DNA of 64,000 nucleotides from CAMAVH01 sp964628235 (GTDB taxonomy: Bacteria > Pseudomonadota > Alphaproteobacteria > SMXQ01). Where the stretch lies: NCBI GenBank assembly GCA_964628235.1, contig CAZVLU010000009.1, positions 19,945 to 83,944 on the forward strand, read 5' to 3'. Positions 16,931 through 25,950 of this stretch are shown piece by piece. Numbering within the stretch: position 1 is the stretch's first letter; each line of letters opens with the position of its first letter. The notes under the pieces were generated by a model that saw nothing but the letters and a program-made list of their open reading frames with translations, was not told the origin of the DNA and made no database searches. Both the position numbers and the translations under genes were made by a program.

Positions 16931-17977
16931 ATGTCGTTCGCGTCCGGGCTGGGCAAAGCCTTTGCCCTTTTGGCGGCCTGCTTTTCGGCGGGCATGACGT
17001 CGTGGAGCGCTGCGGCCCAGGAGATCCGTCCGGTCCAATCGCCCCCGGCGATCGAGATGGCCAGTTTTCCCGGCACCGTCAATCTGCCGGTCTGGATCGC
17101 CCAGGACAAAGGCTTCTTCGCCCGCAACGGCGTCGCCGTCAATTTGGTGCGCGCCAGCAGCGCCGCGGCGCAGATGTCCGACGTGATGGGCGGCAAATAC
17201 CCGCTTTTCATCACCGCCATGGACAACATCGTCGCCTATCAAGAAGGCCAGGGCATCGCGCAGCTGCCTGGCCATCCCGACATGTTCGCTTTCATGGGGG
17301 CGCACCGCGGCCTCAATAGCCTGGTGGTGAAGCCCGAGTTGAAGACCTATCAAGATCTGCGCGGCCGCACGATGGGCGTCGACAGCCTGACTTCGGGCTA
17401 CGCTTTCGTGCTCTATCGCCTGCTCGAACGCAACGATCTCGAACGCGATGTCGATTACACGGTGGTGGCCCTCGGCGGGCCGGCGGAGCGCTTCGCGGCC
17501 CTCAAGGCCGGCCGCATCGACGGCACGCTGCTCGCGGCCCCCAACGACGATGAAGCGGCGGAAGCCGGCTTCACCATTCTCGCCGAGCCGTCCGATTTGA
17601 CCGGCGGCTATCAGGGCAGCGTCTATGCGACGCGGCGCGCCTGGGCCAATCTGCATCCGCGCGAATTGCTGGGCGTCACGCGCGGCCTGATCGCGGCGCA
17701 CGAATATATCCGCGCCGACAAGGAGGGCACCATCGCCGTGCTGCGCGCCCACTTCAAAAGCCTGTCGGCGGAGCGCGCCGAGCTGGTTTATAAGGGCCTG
17801 GTGGACGATAAAGGCGGCCTGACCAAGCGCGGCGAGATCAATATCGCAGGCGTCAAGACGGTGCTGCGGCTGCGCAGCGACATGGGTTGGCCGAAGAAGA
17901 AACTGACCGATCCCTATCGCTACATCGACACCAGCTACTTCGCCCAAGCCGTCAGCGACCAAGCCCTCAAGCGCTAG
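16931..17977 (+). CDS. ABC transporter substrate-binding protein, SsuA/THI5 (NMT1) type
   Basis: 348 residues from the ATG at 16931, with GGAG about 10 bases ahead. The N-terminus MSFASGLGKAFALLAACFSAG...SAAAQE is a Sec signal peptide cleaved near AAA-QE. The mature protein has the NMT1 pattern: FPGTVNLPVWIAQDKGFFARNGVAVNLVRAS, DLRGRTMGVDSLTSGYAFVLYRLL, ALGGPAERFAALKAGRIDGTLL. Such proteins bind sulfonates, taurine, pyrimidine precursors or aromatic acids; the ligand here cannot be told. No permease or ATPase gene is next to it, so it is an orphan receptor, located just upstream of the Anbu locus. Confidence 0.88.
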   Translation: MSFASGLGKAFALLAACFSAGMTSWSAAAQEIRPVQSPPAIEMASFPGTVNLPVWIAQDKGFFARNGVAVNLVRASSAAAQMSDVMGGKYPLFITAMDNIVAYQEGQGIAQLPGHPDMFAFMGAHRGLNSLVVKPELKTYQDLRGRTMGVDSLTSGYAFVLYRLLERNDLERDVDYTVVALGGPAERFAALKAGRIDGTLLAAPNDDEAAEAGFTILAEPSDLTGGYQGSVYATRRAWANLHPRELLGVTRGLIAAHEYIRADKEGTIAVLRAHFKSLSAERAELVYKGLVDDKGGLTKRGEINIAGVKTVLRLRSDMGWPKKKLTDPYRYIDTSYFAQAVSDQALKR

Positions 17978-18118
17978 CCCCAGGCTTTATTTTCCGACGC
18001 TGGGAGCAAAGACTGGCTCAGGATCGTTTCTGCGCCACGCTGCCTATTTTTCGGGCGAGCTACAGATAGAAACGGGGTTTCGCTTGCCGGATTGGCCCTC
18101 TCGCCGCAGACTTCCGGC

Positions 18119-19786
18119 ATGGCGTCAGCGCTTTCGAACTTGCGCGCGATCCGCAAGGTCAGGAAGGACGCGACTGGCGCTCGAGACCCTGCAGTTTCCC
18201 CCCTTGCCGTGCCCTCCCGCGCCATGAAAGCCGCCAAAATCAAACCCGCCTCGGCTGCCAAACCCAAGTCCGCGCCAAAATCCCCGCCAAAATCCGTGGT
18301 GGCGAAAGCCAAAGCGCCGCCTGCTGCGCCGAAAGCGGCCGCGAGCCCGCGCAAAGCCCTCGCCTTCGACGAAATGACCGCCTTCGCCGGCAACGGCCCG
18401 GTCACGCCGGAAAAAGTGCGCGAGGTTTATAAAGTCTTCGCCGAATGGCAGGCGACGGTGCCGGCCAAGGAGTTCGAGCGCAAGCGCAAGGAAGCCGAGC
18501 TGCTGTTCCGCCGCCTCGGCATCACCTTCCTGGTTTACGGCAAGGAGACCTCGACCGAGCGCCTGATCCCGTTCGATGTCATCCCGCGCATCTTCACCGC
18601 CGAGGAATGGCAGATCATCCACGATGGCTGCTGCCAGCGCGTGCGCGCCATCAACGCCTTTCTGGGCGACATCTATCACAACCAGGACATCCTCCATGCC
18701 GGCCGCATCCCCGCCGAGGAAGTGCTGATCAATCCGCAATATCGCCCCGAGATGCAGGGCCTCGACGTGCCGGGCGGCGTCTATGTCCATATCGCCGGCC
18801 TCGACCTGGTGCGCACCGGCGAGCGCGACTTCTACGTGCTGGAAGACAATCTGCGGACGCCATCGGGCGTCTCCTACATGCTGGAAAACCGCAACGTCAT
18901 GATGCGGCTGTTCCCCGACCTGTTCTCGGCCCACAAGGTGGCGCCCGTCGACAATTATCCGGCGCATATGATGGCGAGCCTGCGCGCCCTGGCGCCCGGC
19001 GGCGCGAACAACCCGACCGTCGTGCTGCTGTCGCCCGGCGCTTACAACAGCGCCTATTTCGAGCATGTGTTCCTGGCCGACCAAATGGGCATCGACGTCG
19101 TCGAAGGCCAGGATTTGTTCGTGAAAAACGGCCATGTCTTCATGCGCACCACCAAAGGTCCGCAGCAAGTCGACGTGATTTATCGCCGCGTCGACGACGA
19201 TTTCCTCGATCCCTTGGCCTTCCACCGCGATTCGATGCTCGGCGTGCCCGGCTTGCTCGCCGCCTACCGCGCCGGCAACGTCACGCTGGCCAACGCCATC
19301 GGCACCGGCGTCGCCGACGACAAGTCGATGTACGTCCATGTGCCCGAGATGATCCGCTTCTATCTCGGCGAAGAGCCGATCCTGCAAAACGTGCCGACTT
19401 ACGTGCTGCGCGACGACAAGGACCGCGCTTACGTGCTCGACAACCTCGACAAGCTGGTGGTCAAGGAAGTGCACGGCTCAGGCGGCTACGGCATGCTCGT
19501 CGGCCCCGCCGCGACGACGAAGGAGCTTCAGGACTTCGCCAAGCGCATCGTCGCCAATCCGGGCAATTACATCGCCCAGCCGACGCTCGCGCTGTCGACC
19601 TGCCCGACCTTCGTCAGCAAGGGCATCGCGCCGCGCCATGTCGACTTCCGTCCCTTCGTCGTCACCGGCAAGACGCAGACCCTGGTGCCCGGCGGCCTGA
19701 CCCGCGTCGCCCTGATCAAAGGCTCGCTGGTGGTCAATTCGTCGCAGGGCGGCGGCACCAAAGACACTTGGATTTTGGAGAACTGA
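18119..19786 (+). CDS. circularly permuted type 2 ATP-grasp protein (peptide ligase-like)
   Basis: 555 residues from ATG 18119; TTG 18092 and ATG 18224 are alternatives. The first ~80 residues are a Lys/Ala/Pro-rich disordered tail (KPKSAPKSPPKS). The conserved CP_ATPgrasp_2 (DUF404/407) part begins at FDEMTAFAG and contains ITFLVYGKETSTERLIPFDVIPRIF, LEDNLRTPSGVSYMLENR, VVLLSPGAYNSAYFEH, VVKEVHGSGGYGMLVGP, and DFRPFVVTG, which carry the predicted ATP and Mg2+ ligands. It is predicted to form amide bonds; its substrate is unknown. It lies 3 bases before the alpha-E gene, in the standard Anbu-associated order. Confidence 0.9.
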   Translation: MASALSNLRAIRKVRKDATGARDPAVSPLAVPSRAMKAAKIKPASAAKPKSAPKSPPKSVVAKAKAPPAAPKAAASPRKALAFDEMTAFAGNGPVTPEKVREVYKVFAEWQATVPAKEFERKRKEAELLFRRLGITFLVYGKETSTERLIPFDVIPRIFTAEEWQIIHDGCCQRVRAINAFLGDIYHNQDILHAGRIPAEEVLINPQYRPEMQGLDVPGGVYVHIAGLDLVRTGERDFYVLEDNLRTPSGVSYMLENRNVMMRLFPDLFSAHKVAPVDNYPAHMMASLRALAPGGANNPTVVLLSPGAYNSAYFEHVFLADQMGIDVVEGQDLFVKNGHVFMRTTKGPQQVDVIYRRVDDDFLDPLAFHRDSMLGVPGLLAAYRAGNVTLANAIGTGVADDKSMYVHVPEMIRFYLGEEPILQNVPTYVLRDDKDRAYVLDNLDKLVVKEVHGSGGYGMLVGPAATTKELQDFAKRIVANPGNYIAQPTLALSTCPTFVSKGIAPRHVDFRPFVVTGKTQTLVPGGLTRVALIKGSLVVNSSQGGGTKDTWILEN

Positions 19787-19789
19787 CGC

Positions 19790-20731
19790 ATGCTGGGACG
19801 CAGCGCCAATCACCTCTACTGGATGTCGCGCTACATCGAGCGCGCCGAGAACACCGCGCGCATCTTGGAGATCAGCCAGCGCATGGCGCTGCTGCCCCAT
19901 GTCGCCAAGAAGGGCGCCAGCGAATGGCAGGCCGTGCTCGAGATCGCCGGCGACGTCGAGGATTACACCAAGCGCTATGGCGACATCACCGCTGCCAAGG
20001 TGACGGCCTATCTCACGCTCGACCGCGAGAACTCGTCGAGCATTTGGTCGACGATCCGCGCCGCGCGCGAGAACGCCCACGCCGAACGCGTCTGCATCAC
20101 CTCGGAAATGTGGGAAAGCCTCAACGCCACCTGGCTCGAGGTGAAAGATCTGACGCCGGCGATGCTCGGCAAGAACGGCCAGCGCGACTTCTTCGACTGG
20201 ATCAAGGAGCGCTCGCATCTGTTCCGCGGCATCACCTTCGGCACCATGCTGCGCGACGAAGCCTATCACTTCGGCCGCCTCGGCACCTTCGTCGAGCGCT
20301 CCGACAATGTCGCGCGAATCCTCGACGTGAAATATCACGTGCTGCTGCCCTCGGTCGACGATGTCGGCGGCGTGATCGACAATTTCCAGTGGGGCGCGCT
20401 GCTGCGCTCGGTCTCCGGCTTTCGCGCCTATCATCGCGTCTATCACGACACGATCGAGCCGCGCCGCGTCACCGAACTGCTGATCCTCAATGATTCGATG
20501 CCGCGCTCGCTGCATTCCTGCCTCGATGCCACCATCGGCCTGCTCGCCATGCTCAGCGCCGAGAAGCCGACGGAAGCGGCGCGCCTCGCCGGCGAACTGC
20601 ATGCCTCGTTGCATTACGGCAAGATCGGCGACATCTTCAAGACCGGCCTGCACGAGTTTCTGACGGTCTTCCTGAAGCGCAACAACGCGCTATCGGCCGA
20701 AATTCAGCACAGCTTCCATTTGGCGGCTTAA
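19790..20731 (+). CDS. alpha-E domain protein (DUF403)
   Basis: 313 residues, almost wholly alpha-helical. The N-terminus MLGRSANHLYWMSRYIERAENTARILEI is the invariant start of the alpha-E family, followed by FDWIKERSHLFRGITFGTMLRDEAYHFGRLGTFVERSDNVARILDVKYH and a closing helix GLHEFLTVFLKRNNALSAEIQHSF. The function is not known; it is nearly always encoded with the circularly permuted ATP-grasp and a transglutaminase and is thought to work with them. Here it is 3 bases after the ATP-grasp stop and 5 before the transglutaminase, a tight operon. Confidence 0.92.
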   Translation: MLGRSANHLYWMSRYIERAENTARILEISQRMALLPHVAKKGASEWQAVLEIAGDVEDYTKRYGDITAAKVTAYLTLDRENSSSIWSTIRAARENAHAERVCITSEMWESLNATWLEVKDLTPAMLGKNGQRDFFDWIKERSHLFRGITFGTMLRDEAYHFGRLGTFVERSDNVARILDVKYHVLLPSVDDVGGVIDNFQWGALLRSVSGFRAYHRVYHDTIEPRRVTELLILNDSMPRSLHSCLDATIGLLAMLSAEKPTEAARLAGELHASLHYGKIGDIFKTGLHEFLTVFLKRNNALSAEIQHSFHLAA

Positions 20732-20736
20732 ACAGC

Positions 20737-21591
20737 ATGAAACTCGCCATCCAGCACGCCACGGTTTACCGCTACGAAGCGCCGGTGAACTACAGCATCC
20801 AATATCTGCACCTGACGCCGCGCACGGCGGCCTGCCAGCGCGTGTTGCGCTGGCGCCTGGAAACGCCCGGCCAGGTGATCGAGATGCCCGACGCCTTCGG
20901 CAACATCATGCATGTGCTGGTGGTCGACAAGCCGCACGACGAAATCGCCATCCGCGTCAGCGGCGAAGTCGAGACCACCGACACCGCCGGCATCATCGGC
21001 AGCGAGACCGAAACCCTGCCGCCCGGCGTTTATCTGCGCCGCTCGCACCTGACAGAAGGCGGCGCGCCCGTCGCCGATTTGGTCGCGCCGTTGCGCAAGA
21101 TCGTCGCCAAAGACCGCCTCGACGGCCTGCATGAACTGCTCCTCAAGGTGAACGGCGCGGTCGCCTACCGCCAAGGCGAGACCGACGCGCAGACCACCGC
21201 CGCCGACGCGCTCGCCCAAGGGTCGGGCGTCTGCCAGGACCAGGCCCATGTCTTCGTCTCGGCGGCACGCGCGTTGGGAATTCCGGCGCGTTATGTCTCC
21301 GGCTATCTGCATGTCGGCATCGGCGCCGGCGAAAACGCCTCGCATGCTTGGGCCGAGGCCTGGGTCGACGCGCTGGGCTGGGTCGGCTTCGACATCACCA
21401 ACGGCATCTCGCCGACCGAATCGCATTTGCGCCTCGCCGTCGGGCTCGATTACCTCGCTTGCGCCCCCGTGCGCGGCGTGCGCCGCGGCGGCGGCTCGGA
21501 AGCGCTCGACGTCTCCGTGCAAGTTAACCAGGGCAGCCTCGCTGTCACACCGACGGCGCCGCTGTCGCCCCACGGCGGGCAAGCCCAATAG
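20737..21591 (+). CDS. transglutaminase-like cysteine peptidase
   Basis: 284 residues. The N-terminal bacterial transglutaminase-associated domain (MKLAIQHATVYRYEAPVNYSIQYLHLTPR) precedes a papain-like transglutaminase core. The catalytic triad can be placed at C166 (GSGVCQDQAH), H203 (ASHAWAEAWV) and D219 (GFDITNG). No signal peptide is seen, so it is cytoplasmic. In Anbu-type operons this protein is predicted to cut or rearrange peptide bonds made by the ATP-grasp ligase. It follows the alpha-E gene by 5 bases; Anbu follows after a 155-base gap. Confidence 0.92.
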   Translation: MKLAIQHATVYRYEAPVNYSIQYLHLTPRTAACQRVLRWRLETPGQVIEMPDAFGNIMHVLVVDKPHDEIAIRVSGEVETTDTAGIIGSETETLPPGVYLRRSHLTEGGAPVADLVAPLRKIVAKDRLDGLHELLLKVNGAVAYRQGETDAQTTAADALAQGSGVCQDQAHVFVSAARALGIPARYVSGYLHVGIGAGENASHAWAEAWVDALGWVGFDITNGISPTESHLRLAVGLDYLACAPVRGVRRGGGSEALDVSVQVNQGSLAVTPTAPLSPHGGQAQ

Positions 21592-21746
21592 CCGGCAGCC
21601 CCTCCCCAGCGAAAATACCCCGCAAAGCCCGGCGCTCGCGCAGCCCGCAATCGCCCGGCGCACGCCCGCTTTCCTATAGAGCCGCTCCCCCCGCTCCGAT
21701 ATGCTCGCGCACCAAGCGCCCCCCAGCAGACGATGACCCCGCATCC

Positions 21747-22478
21747 ATGACTTACGCCGTCGGTTTCCTTCTCCAATCCGGTCTTCTCTTTGCCGCCGAC
21801 ACCCGCACCAACGCGGGCGTCGACCATGTCTCGACCTTCCGCAAACTCACCGTCTTCGACAAGCCGGGCGACCGCGTCATGACGCTGCTCACCGCCGGCA
21901 ATCTGGCGATCAGCCAGGCGGTGATCGAAGAGCTGCGCGAGGGCGTGCGCACCAAGCGCAAAGAAAACCTGATGAACGTGCGCAGCCTGTTCGCCGCCGC
22001 GCGCCTGGTGGGAACCGCCGTCCGCAAGGTCCACGACGTCGACGGCGAAGCGCTGCGCCAGCACGACACCGATTTCAACGTCTCCTTCATCTTCGGCGGC
22101 CAGATCAAGGGCGAGCATCACCGCTTGTTCCAGGTCTATTCCGCCGGCAATTTCATCGAAGCGACGATCGACAGCCCTTACTTCCAGATCGGCGAGAACA
22201 AATACGGCAAGCCGATCATCGACCGCGTCATCCGCCACAAGTCGAGCTTGATGGAAGCGGCAAAATGCACGCTGCTGTCGTTCGATTCGACCATGCGAAG
22301 CAACGTCTCGGTCGGCCTGCCGATCAACCTGATGGCCTATCGCAAGGACAGCTACAAGCGCGGCTTCGAAGTCGAAGTCGACGCCGCCAACGATTATTAC
22401 CGCAGCGTCGGCGGCTATTGGAGCGACGCGCTGCGCTTCGCCTTTCAGGAAATGCCCAATCCCGACTGGAAACTCTGA
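21747..22478 (+). CDS. Anbu, proteasome-like (HslV/20S-beta related) peptidase
   Basis: 243 residues. The start MTYAVGF puts Thr at position 2, so removal of Met exposes the N-terminal threonine nucleophile without a propeptide. Asp18 (FAADTRTNAG) and Lys33 (STFRKL) in the precursor match the catalytic Asp17 and Lys33-like positions of proteasome-fold peptidases. SAGNFIEATIDSPYFQIGENKYGKPIIDRVI and SVGLPINLMAYRKDSYK are typical Anbu blocks. Anbu forms open helical or ring assemblies in the cytoplasm; its substrates are unresolved. The genes just upstream (ATP-grasp, alpha-E, transglutaminase) are its usual partners. No unfoldase gene is nearby. Confidence 0.93.
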   Translation: MTYAVGFLLQSGLLFAADTRTNAGVDHVSTFRKLTVFDKPGDRVMTLLTAGNLAISQAVIEELREGVRTKRKENLMNVRSLFAAARLVGTAVRKVHDVDGEALRQHDTDFNVSFIFGGQIKGEHHRLFQVYSAGNFIEATIDSPYFQIGENKYGKPIIDRVIRHKSSLMEAAKCTLLSFDSTMRSNVSVGLPINLMAYRKDSYKRGFEVEVDAANDYYRSVGGYWSDALRFAFQEMPNPDWKL

Positions 22479-22564
22479 GGCGCGCCGAAGCCGCGCGGGC
22501 TTGTGATTTTGCCCAGCGATGCCGCCATGCTGAACTGCCGCCTCGACATCCTTGAGGACCCGCC

Positions 22565-23107
22565 ATGCCGCTGATGCCCGGCGCTTTCTTGCAGCCGCGC
22601 GGCGATGCCACCGCCCGCGCCGCTTTCCTCGCACTGCTCGCCGCCAGCGTCCTGATTCTCGGCGCCGCCTTCGCCTTTCAGTTCGTCGGCGGGCTGCATC
22701 CTTGCGCGCTCTGCCTGTGGCAGCGCTATCCCTATGCCGTCGTCATCGGCCTCGCCGGCATCGGCGCCGGCCTGTCGCGCGCCGGCGTCAAGCGCCCGCA
22801 ACTCGCCATCCTGATGGGGCTCTGCGCCCTCGCCTTCGTGATCGACGCCGGTATCGCCGGGTTCCATGTCGGCGTCGAGCAAAAATGGTGGGAGGGGCTC
22901 GCCACCTGCTCGGGCACGGTGAGCGGCGCTAACAGCCTCGATGACTTGCGCGATCGCCTGCTCGCCGCCCCGGTGGTGCGCTGCGACGAGATCGCCTGGT
23001 CGCTGTTCGGCATCTCGATGGCGGGCTATAATTTTCTCTTGGCCCTGGCGCTCGGCCTCATCAGCCTGCGCCTCACCGCGCATCTTCTCAGGACCCCGAC
23101 GCCATGA
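22565..23107 (+). CDS. dsbB: disulfide bond formation protein B (DsbB)
   Basis: 180-residue inner-membrane protein with four hydrophobic segments (about 18-41, 55-70, 78-98 and 147-172). The first periplasmic pair is C47-A-L-C50 in HPCALCLWQRYPY and the second pair is C115 (ATCSG) and C140 (VRCDE), the redox cysteines that pass electrons from DsbA to quinone. GAGGA-type ribosome site ahead (GAGGACCCGCC-ATG). Its end overlaps the coq7 start by ATGA. No dsbA is in the window. Confidence 0.92.
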   Translation: MPLMPGAFLQPRGDATARAAFLALLAASVLILGAAFAFQFVGGLHPCALCLWQRYPYAVVIGLAGIGAGLSRAGVKRPQLAILMGLCALAFVIDAGIAGFHVGVEQKWWEGLATCSGTVSGANSLDDLRDRLLAAPVVRCDEIAWSLFGISMAGYNFLLALALGLISLRLTAHLLRTPTP

Positions 23108-23658
23108 GCGAACCCTCTCGCCCTCGTCGCCTACCAGGCGACCCCGATCGCAAAGCCATGATCGAGCGCATGATCCGCGTCGACCATGCCGGCGAGCATG
23201 GCGCTGTCCGCATCTACGACGGTCAGATGGCGGTGCTCAAGCGCGGCCCGGCGGCACGCGCCATCCGCCATATGGCGGCGCAGGAGCAGCGCCACCTCGA
23301 CAAGTTCGACAAGCTGATGCTGGAGCGCCGCGTGCGCCCGACGGCGCTGTCGCCGATCTGGGAGGTCGCCGGCTTCGCGCTCGGCGCCGCGTCGGCCCTG
23401 CTCGGCCCCAAGGCCGCGATGGCTTGCACGGTGGCCGTGGAAGAAGTGATCGAGGAACATTACCGCCATCAGGCCGAAGCGATCGGCGACGACGATCCGG
23501 CGCTAAAGGCAACGATCGACGAATTTCGCGCCGACGAGATGAGCCACGGCGCCACGGCGCTCGATTACGGCGCCAAGGATGCGCCGCTCTACGAAGCTTT
23601 CTCGTCCGTGGTGAAGGGCGGCGCGCGCCTCGCCATCTGGCTGTCGACGAGAATCTAA
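23104..23658 (+). CDS. coq7: demethoxyubiquinone hydroxylase, COQ7 family
   Basis: 184-residue ferritin-like di-iron monooxygenase of ubiquinone biosynthesis, hydroxylating demethoxyubiquinone at the membrane. Metal ligands are visible in order: E in RVDHAGEHGAVRIYDGQ, E-x-x-H in AAQEQRHLDKF, E in VAVEEVIEEHYRHQ, and E-x-x-H in FRADEMSHGATAL. The internal repeat of two helix pairs is clear. It overlaps dsbB by 4 bases and is convergent with nfeD, 15 bases away. Confidence 0.94.
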   Translation: MSEPSRPRRLPGDPDRKAMIERMIRVDHAGEHGAVRIYDGQMAVLKRGPAARAIRHMAAQEQRHLDKFDKLMLERRVRPTALSPIWEVAGFALGAASALLGPKAAMACTVAVEEVIEEHYRHQAEAIGDDDPALKATIDEFRADEMSHGATALDYGAKDAPLYEAFSSVVKGGARLAIWLSTRI

Positions 23659-23673
23659 GCGCGCAGCCGCGCC

Positions 23674-24138
23674 TTAGACCGGCCTGAGGATCAGCACGGT
23701 TCCATCATTGCCGACGACTTCGACCATCGCGCCGGCCGGCAAGGGCGAGCCGTCGACCGATTTGGCCGTCCACCAGCTATCGTCGATCTGAATTTGCCCG
23801 CGCCCCTCGGGCAGCTCGCGTGTCAGATGCAGACGCCGGCCGAGATAGCTCTGGCCACGGTTGTTGAGACGCTCCTCGCCGTCCGCCGCCTGGCGGCGCG
23901 GCGCGAGCCTCGCCCAGACCACGCCGGTGGCGATGGACAGCAGGGCGAAGGCGAGCACCTGCAAGCGCCAGTCGAACGGCCCGATCACGGCGACGACGGC
24001 GCCGATCACGGCGGCGGAAATCGCCGGCCACAGCAGATAGGTCGTCGGCGTCATCACCTCGATGGCGATCAACAGGCCGGCGAGCGCCCACCAATGCCAG
24101 AACGAGACGTTCCACACCCACTCGATCAACGCGTCCAT
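23674..24138 (-). CDS. NfeD family membrane protein (short form)
   Basis: 154 residues from the ATG at 24138, which sits 13 bases inside the end of the SPFH gene. Three to four hydrophobic helices fill the first 80 residues (HWWALAGLLIAIEVMTPTTYLLWPAISAAVIGAVVAVIGPF..., VLAFALLSIATGVVW), then a soluble OB-fold domain (GRRLHLTRELPEGRGQIQIDDSWWTAKS...AGAMVEVVGNDGTVLILRPV). Short NfeD proteins are partners of stomatin-like SPFH proteins, as encoded just upstream, and organise membrane microdomains. Sequence upstream in the same frame belongs to the SPFH gene shadow. Confidence 0.9.
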   Translation of the reverse strand: MDALIEWVWNVSFWHWWALAGLLIAIEVMTPTTYLLWPAISAAVIGAVVAVIGPFDWRLQVLAFALLSIATGVVWARLAPRRQAADGEERLNNRGQSYLGRRLHLTRELPEGRGQIQIDDSWWTAKSVDGSPLPAGAMVEVVGNDGTVLILRPV

Positions 24139-25115
24139 GGGCCACCCTGTCCTGGTTGACCGCCCTGCGATTGGCCTTTCTCGCCGCCGCCGCCGAACGC
24201 TGCCTTGGCCAGTTCGGTGATGCCGCCAAGGCTGCCGAGCACGGCGCTGGCTTCCACCGGCATCATCAGCACCTTCTGGTTCGGCGCCGAGGCGAGCTTC
24301 TCCAGCGCCTCGATATAGCGCTGGGCGACGAAATAATTGACTGCCTGAATGTCGCCGCTGGAAATCGCCTGCGACACCGACAGCGTCGCCTTGCCCTCGG
24401 CTTCGGCTTCGCGCTCGCGCGCTTCGGCGTCGCGGAAGGCAGCTTCGCGGCGGCCTTCGGCTTCGAGGATGGCGGCCTGCTTTTGGCCTTCGGCGCGCAA
24501 GATGGCCGACTGCTTCTGGCCTTCTGCCGTCAAAATCTCGGCGCGCTTCAAACGCTCGGCCTTCATCTGCTGGCCCATGGCGTCGGTCAGGTCGGCCGGT
24601 GGCGCCAGTTCCTTGATCTCGATGCGCGTGACCTTGATGCCCCACGGCGTCGTCGCAGAATCGATGACGCGCAACAGCCGCTCATTGATGTCGTCGCGCT
24701 TGGAGAGCACGTCGTCGAGCGACATCGAGCCGATCACCGAGCGCGTGTTGGTCATGGCGAGATTGGTCACAGACTGGCGCAAATTCTCGACCTCATAAGC
24801 CGCGGCGGCGGCATCGACCACCTGGAAGAACACCACGGCGTCGGTCGTCACCGAGGCGTTGTCGTAAGTGATGACGTCTTGCGAGGGGATGTCGATCACA
24901 GTCTCGCGCATCGACAATTTCGCGCCGATGCGGTCGACGAAGGGGATGATGAGATTGAGGCCGGGGGCCAGGGTGCGGGTATATTTGCCGAAACGCTCGA
25001 TCGTCCATTCCTCGGCCTGCGGCACGGTTTTCACGCCGGAATAGATGACGACGAAGGCGACGATGGCCACGCTGATGACGAAAATCAGAAAGGGACTGGG
25101 CGCGAACGCTTCCAT
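24126..25115 (-). CDS. SPFH/Band 7 (stomatin-like, QmcA type) protein
   Basis: 329 residues: one N-terminal membrane helix (FLIFVISVAIVAFVVIYSGV), then a Band 7 domain starting VPQAEEWTIERFGKYTRTLAPGLNLIIPF, and a long charged coiled coil (about 190-255) rich in QKQAAILEAEGRREAAF. The tail is Gly/Gln-rich. It is the oligomeric scaffold of a membrane microdomain and is thought to act on protease or lipid organisation together with NfeD. The ATG at 25115 is preceded by GGAGG on the minus strand (GGAGGCTCCCGTT). Confidence 0.93.
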   Translation of the reverse strand: MEAFAPSPFLIFVISVAIVAFVVIYSGVKTVPQAEEWTIERFGKYTRTLAPGLNLIIPFVDRIGAKLSMRETVIDIPSQDVITYDNASVTTDAVVFFQVVDAAAAAYEVENLRQSVTNLAMTNTRSVIGSMSLDDVLSKRDDINERLLRVIDSATTPWGIKVTRIEIKELAPPADLTDAMGQQMKAERLKRAEILTAEGQKQSAILRAEGQKQAAILEAEGRREAAFRDAEAREREAEAEGKATLSVSQAISSGDIQAVNYFVAQRYIEALEKLASAPNQKVLMMPVEASAVLGSLGGITELAKAAFGGGGEKGQSQGGQPGQGGPWTR

Positions 25116-25238
25116 AACGGGAGCCTCCTGGCTGGCGGTGCGACGACCGAGGCGCTCGAAGCGCTTCTTGCTGGAAGTTTAGCCGGTTCCCTGGACTTGC
25201 CGAGAACTTTTGCGCCCGCCGCGAACCGTGAAAAAGGC

Positions 25239-25802
25239 CTAAGCCTGCTCCAGCTCGCTGTCCCAATAGAGAAAGTCGCGCCAGCTTTCGTGCAGATAAT
25301 TGGGCGGATAGGCGCGCCCGTTCTCCTGCAACTGGATCGTCGTCGGCTGCATCGGGCGGACGCGCGGGAACATCTGCGCCTCGGCCGGCATCAGGCCGCC
25401 CTTGTGCAGATTGCACGGCTCGCAAGCGGCGACCACGTTCGACCAGCTGGTGCGCCCGCCGAGCGATTTGGGAATGACATGGTCGAAGGTCAGCCCCTCG
25501 GCCGGGCTGCGCACGCCGCAATATTGGCAAGAGAAGCGGTCGCGCAAAAACACGTTGAAACGGGTGAAGGCGGGGCGGCGCGCCGCCGGGATGTAGTCCT
25601 TGAGCGAGACGACCGACGGCAGCCGCATGGCGCGCGACGGCGAGTGAACCTCGCGGTCATATTCCGAGACGATGTTGACGCGACCGAGGAATACCGCTTT
25701 GACGGCTTCCTGCCACGGCCACAATGACAACGGGAAATAGGACAACGGCCGAAAATCGGCGTTCAGAACCAGCGCAGGACAGCTATCTGGCGAGGCGAGC
25801 AA
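25239..25802 (-). CDS. HNH endonuclease domain protein
   Basis: 187 residues from a TTG at 25802; the ribosome site AGGGAG stands 6 bases ahead of it, which decides this start. The N-terminus ALVLNADFRPLSYFPLSLWPWQEAVKAVFLGR is typical of a widespread bacterial HNH family. The HNH zinc motif follows: FSCQYCG, FDHVIPKSLGG, SNVVAACEPCNLHKGG, with two C-x2-C pairs and the D-H, N, H active residues. It is a chromosomal house-keeping-type HNH gene rather than an intron endonuclease; the biological target is unknown. Confidence 0.9.
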   Translation of the reverse strand: MLASPDSCPALVLNADFRPLSYFPLSLWPWQEAVKAVFLGRVNIVSEYDREVHSPSRAMRLPSVVSLKDYIPAARRPAFTRFNVFLRDRFSCQYCGVRSPAEGLTFDHVIPKSLGGRTSWSNVVAACEPCNLHKGGLMPAEAQMFPRVRPMQPTTIQLQENGRAYPPNYLHESWRDFLYWDSELEQA

Positions 25803-25917
25803 CGCACACTCCCTGGGGATAAGTCGCTTCCACGGCGCATATCAAACAACAGGGCGATGACCGTTTCAAGACCGCTGCGCAGTTTTTCGCAAGCCCTGGT
25901 AGGACGCGGTCTTTCGA

Positions 25918-25932
25918 ACCCCCAAAGGGGGT
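25918..25932 (-). terminator. hairpin after the esterase gene, possible terminator
   Basis: ACCCCC-AAA-GGGGGT, a perfect 6-bp stem with a 3-base loop, 18 bases past the esterase stop on the minus strand. The following bases are TCGAAAG rather than a T run, so it is a weak or non-canonical terminator. Confidence 0.4.
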
Positions 25933-25950
25933 ATTCCAGTAAGAAAGTTT

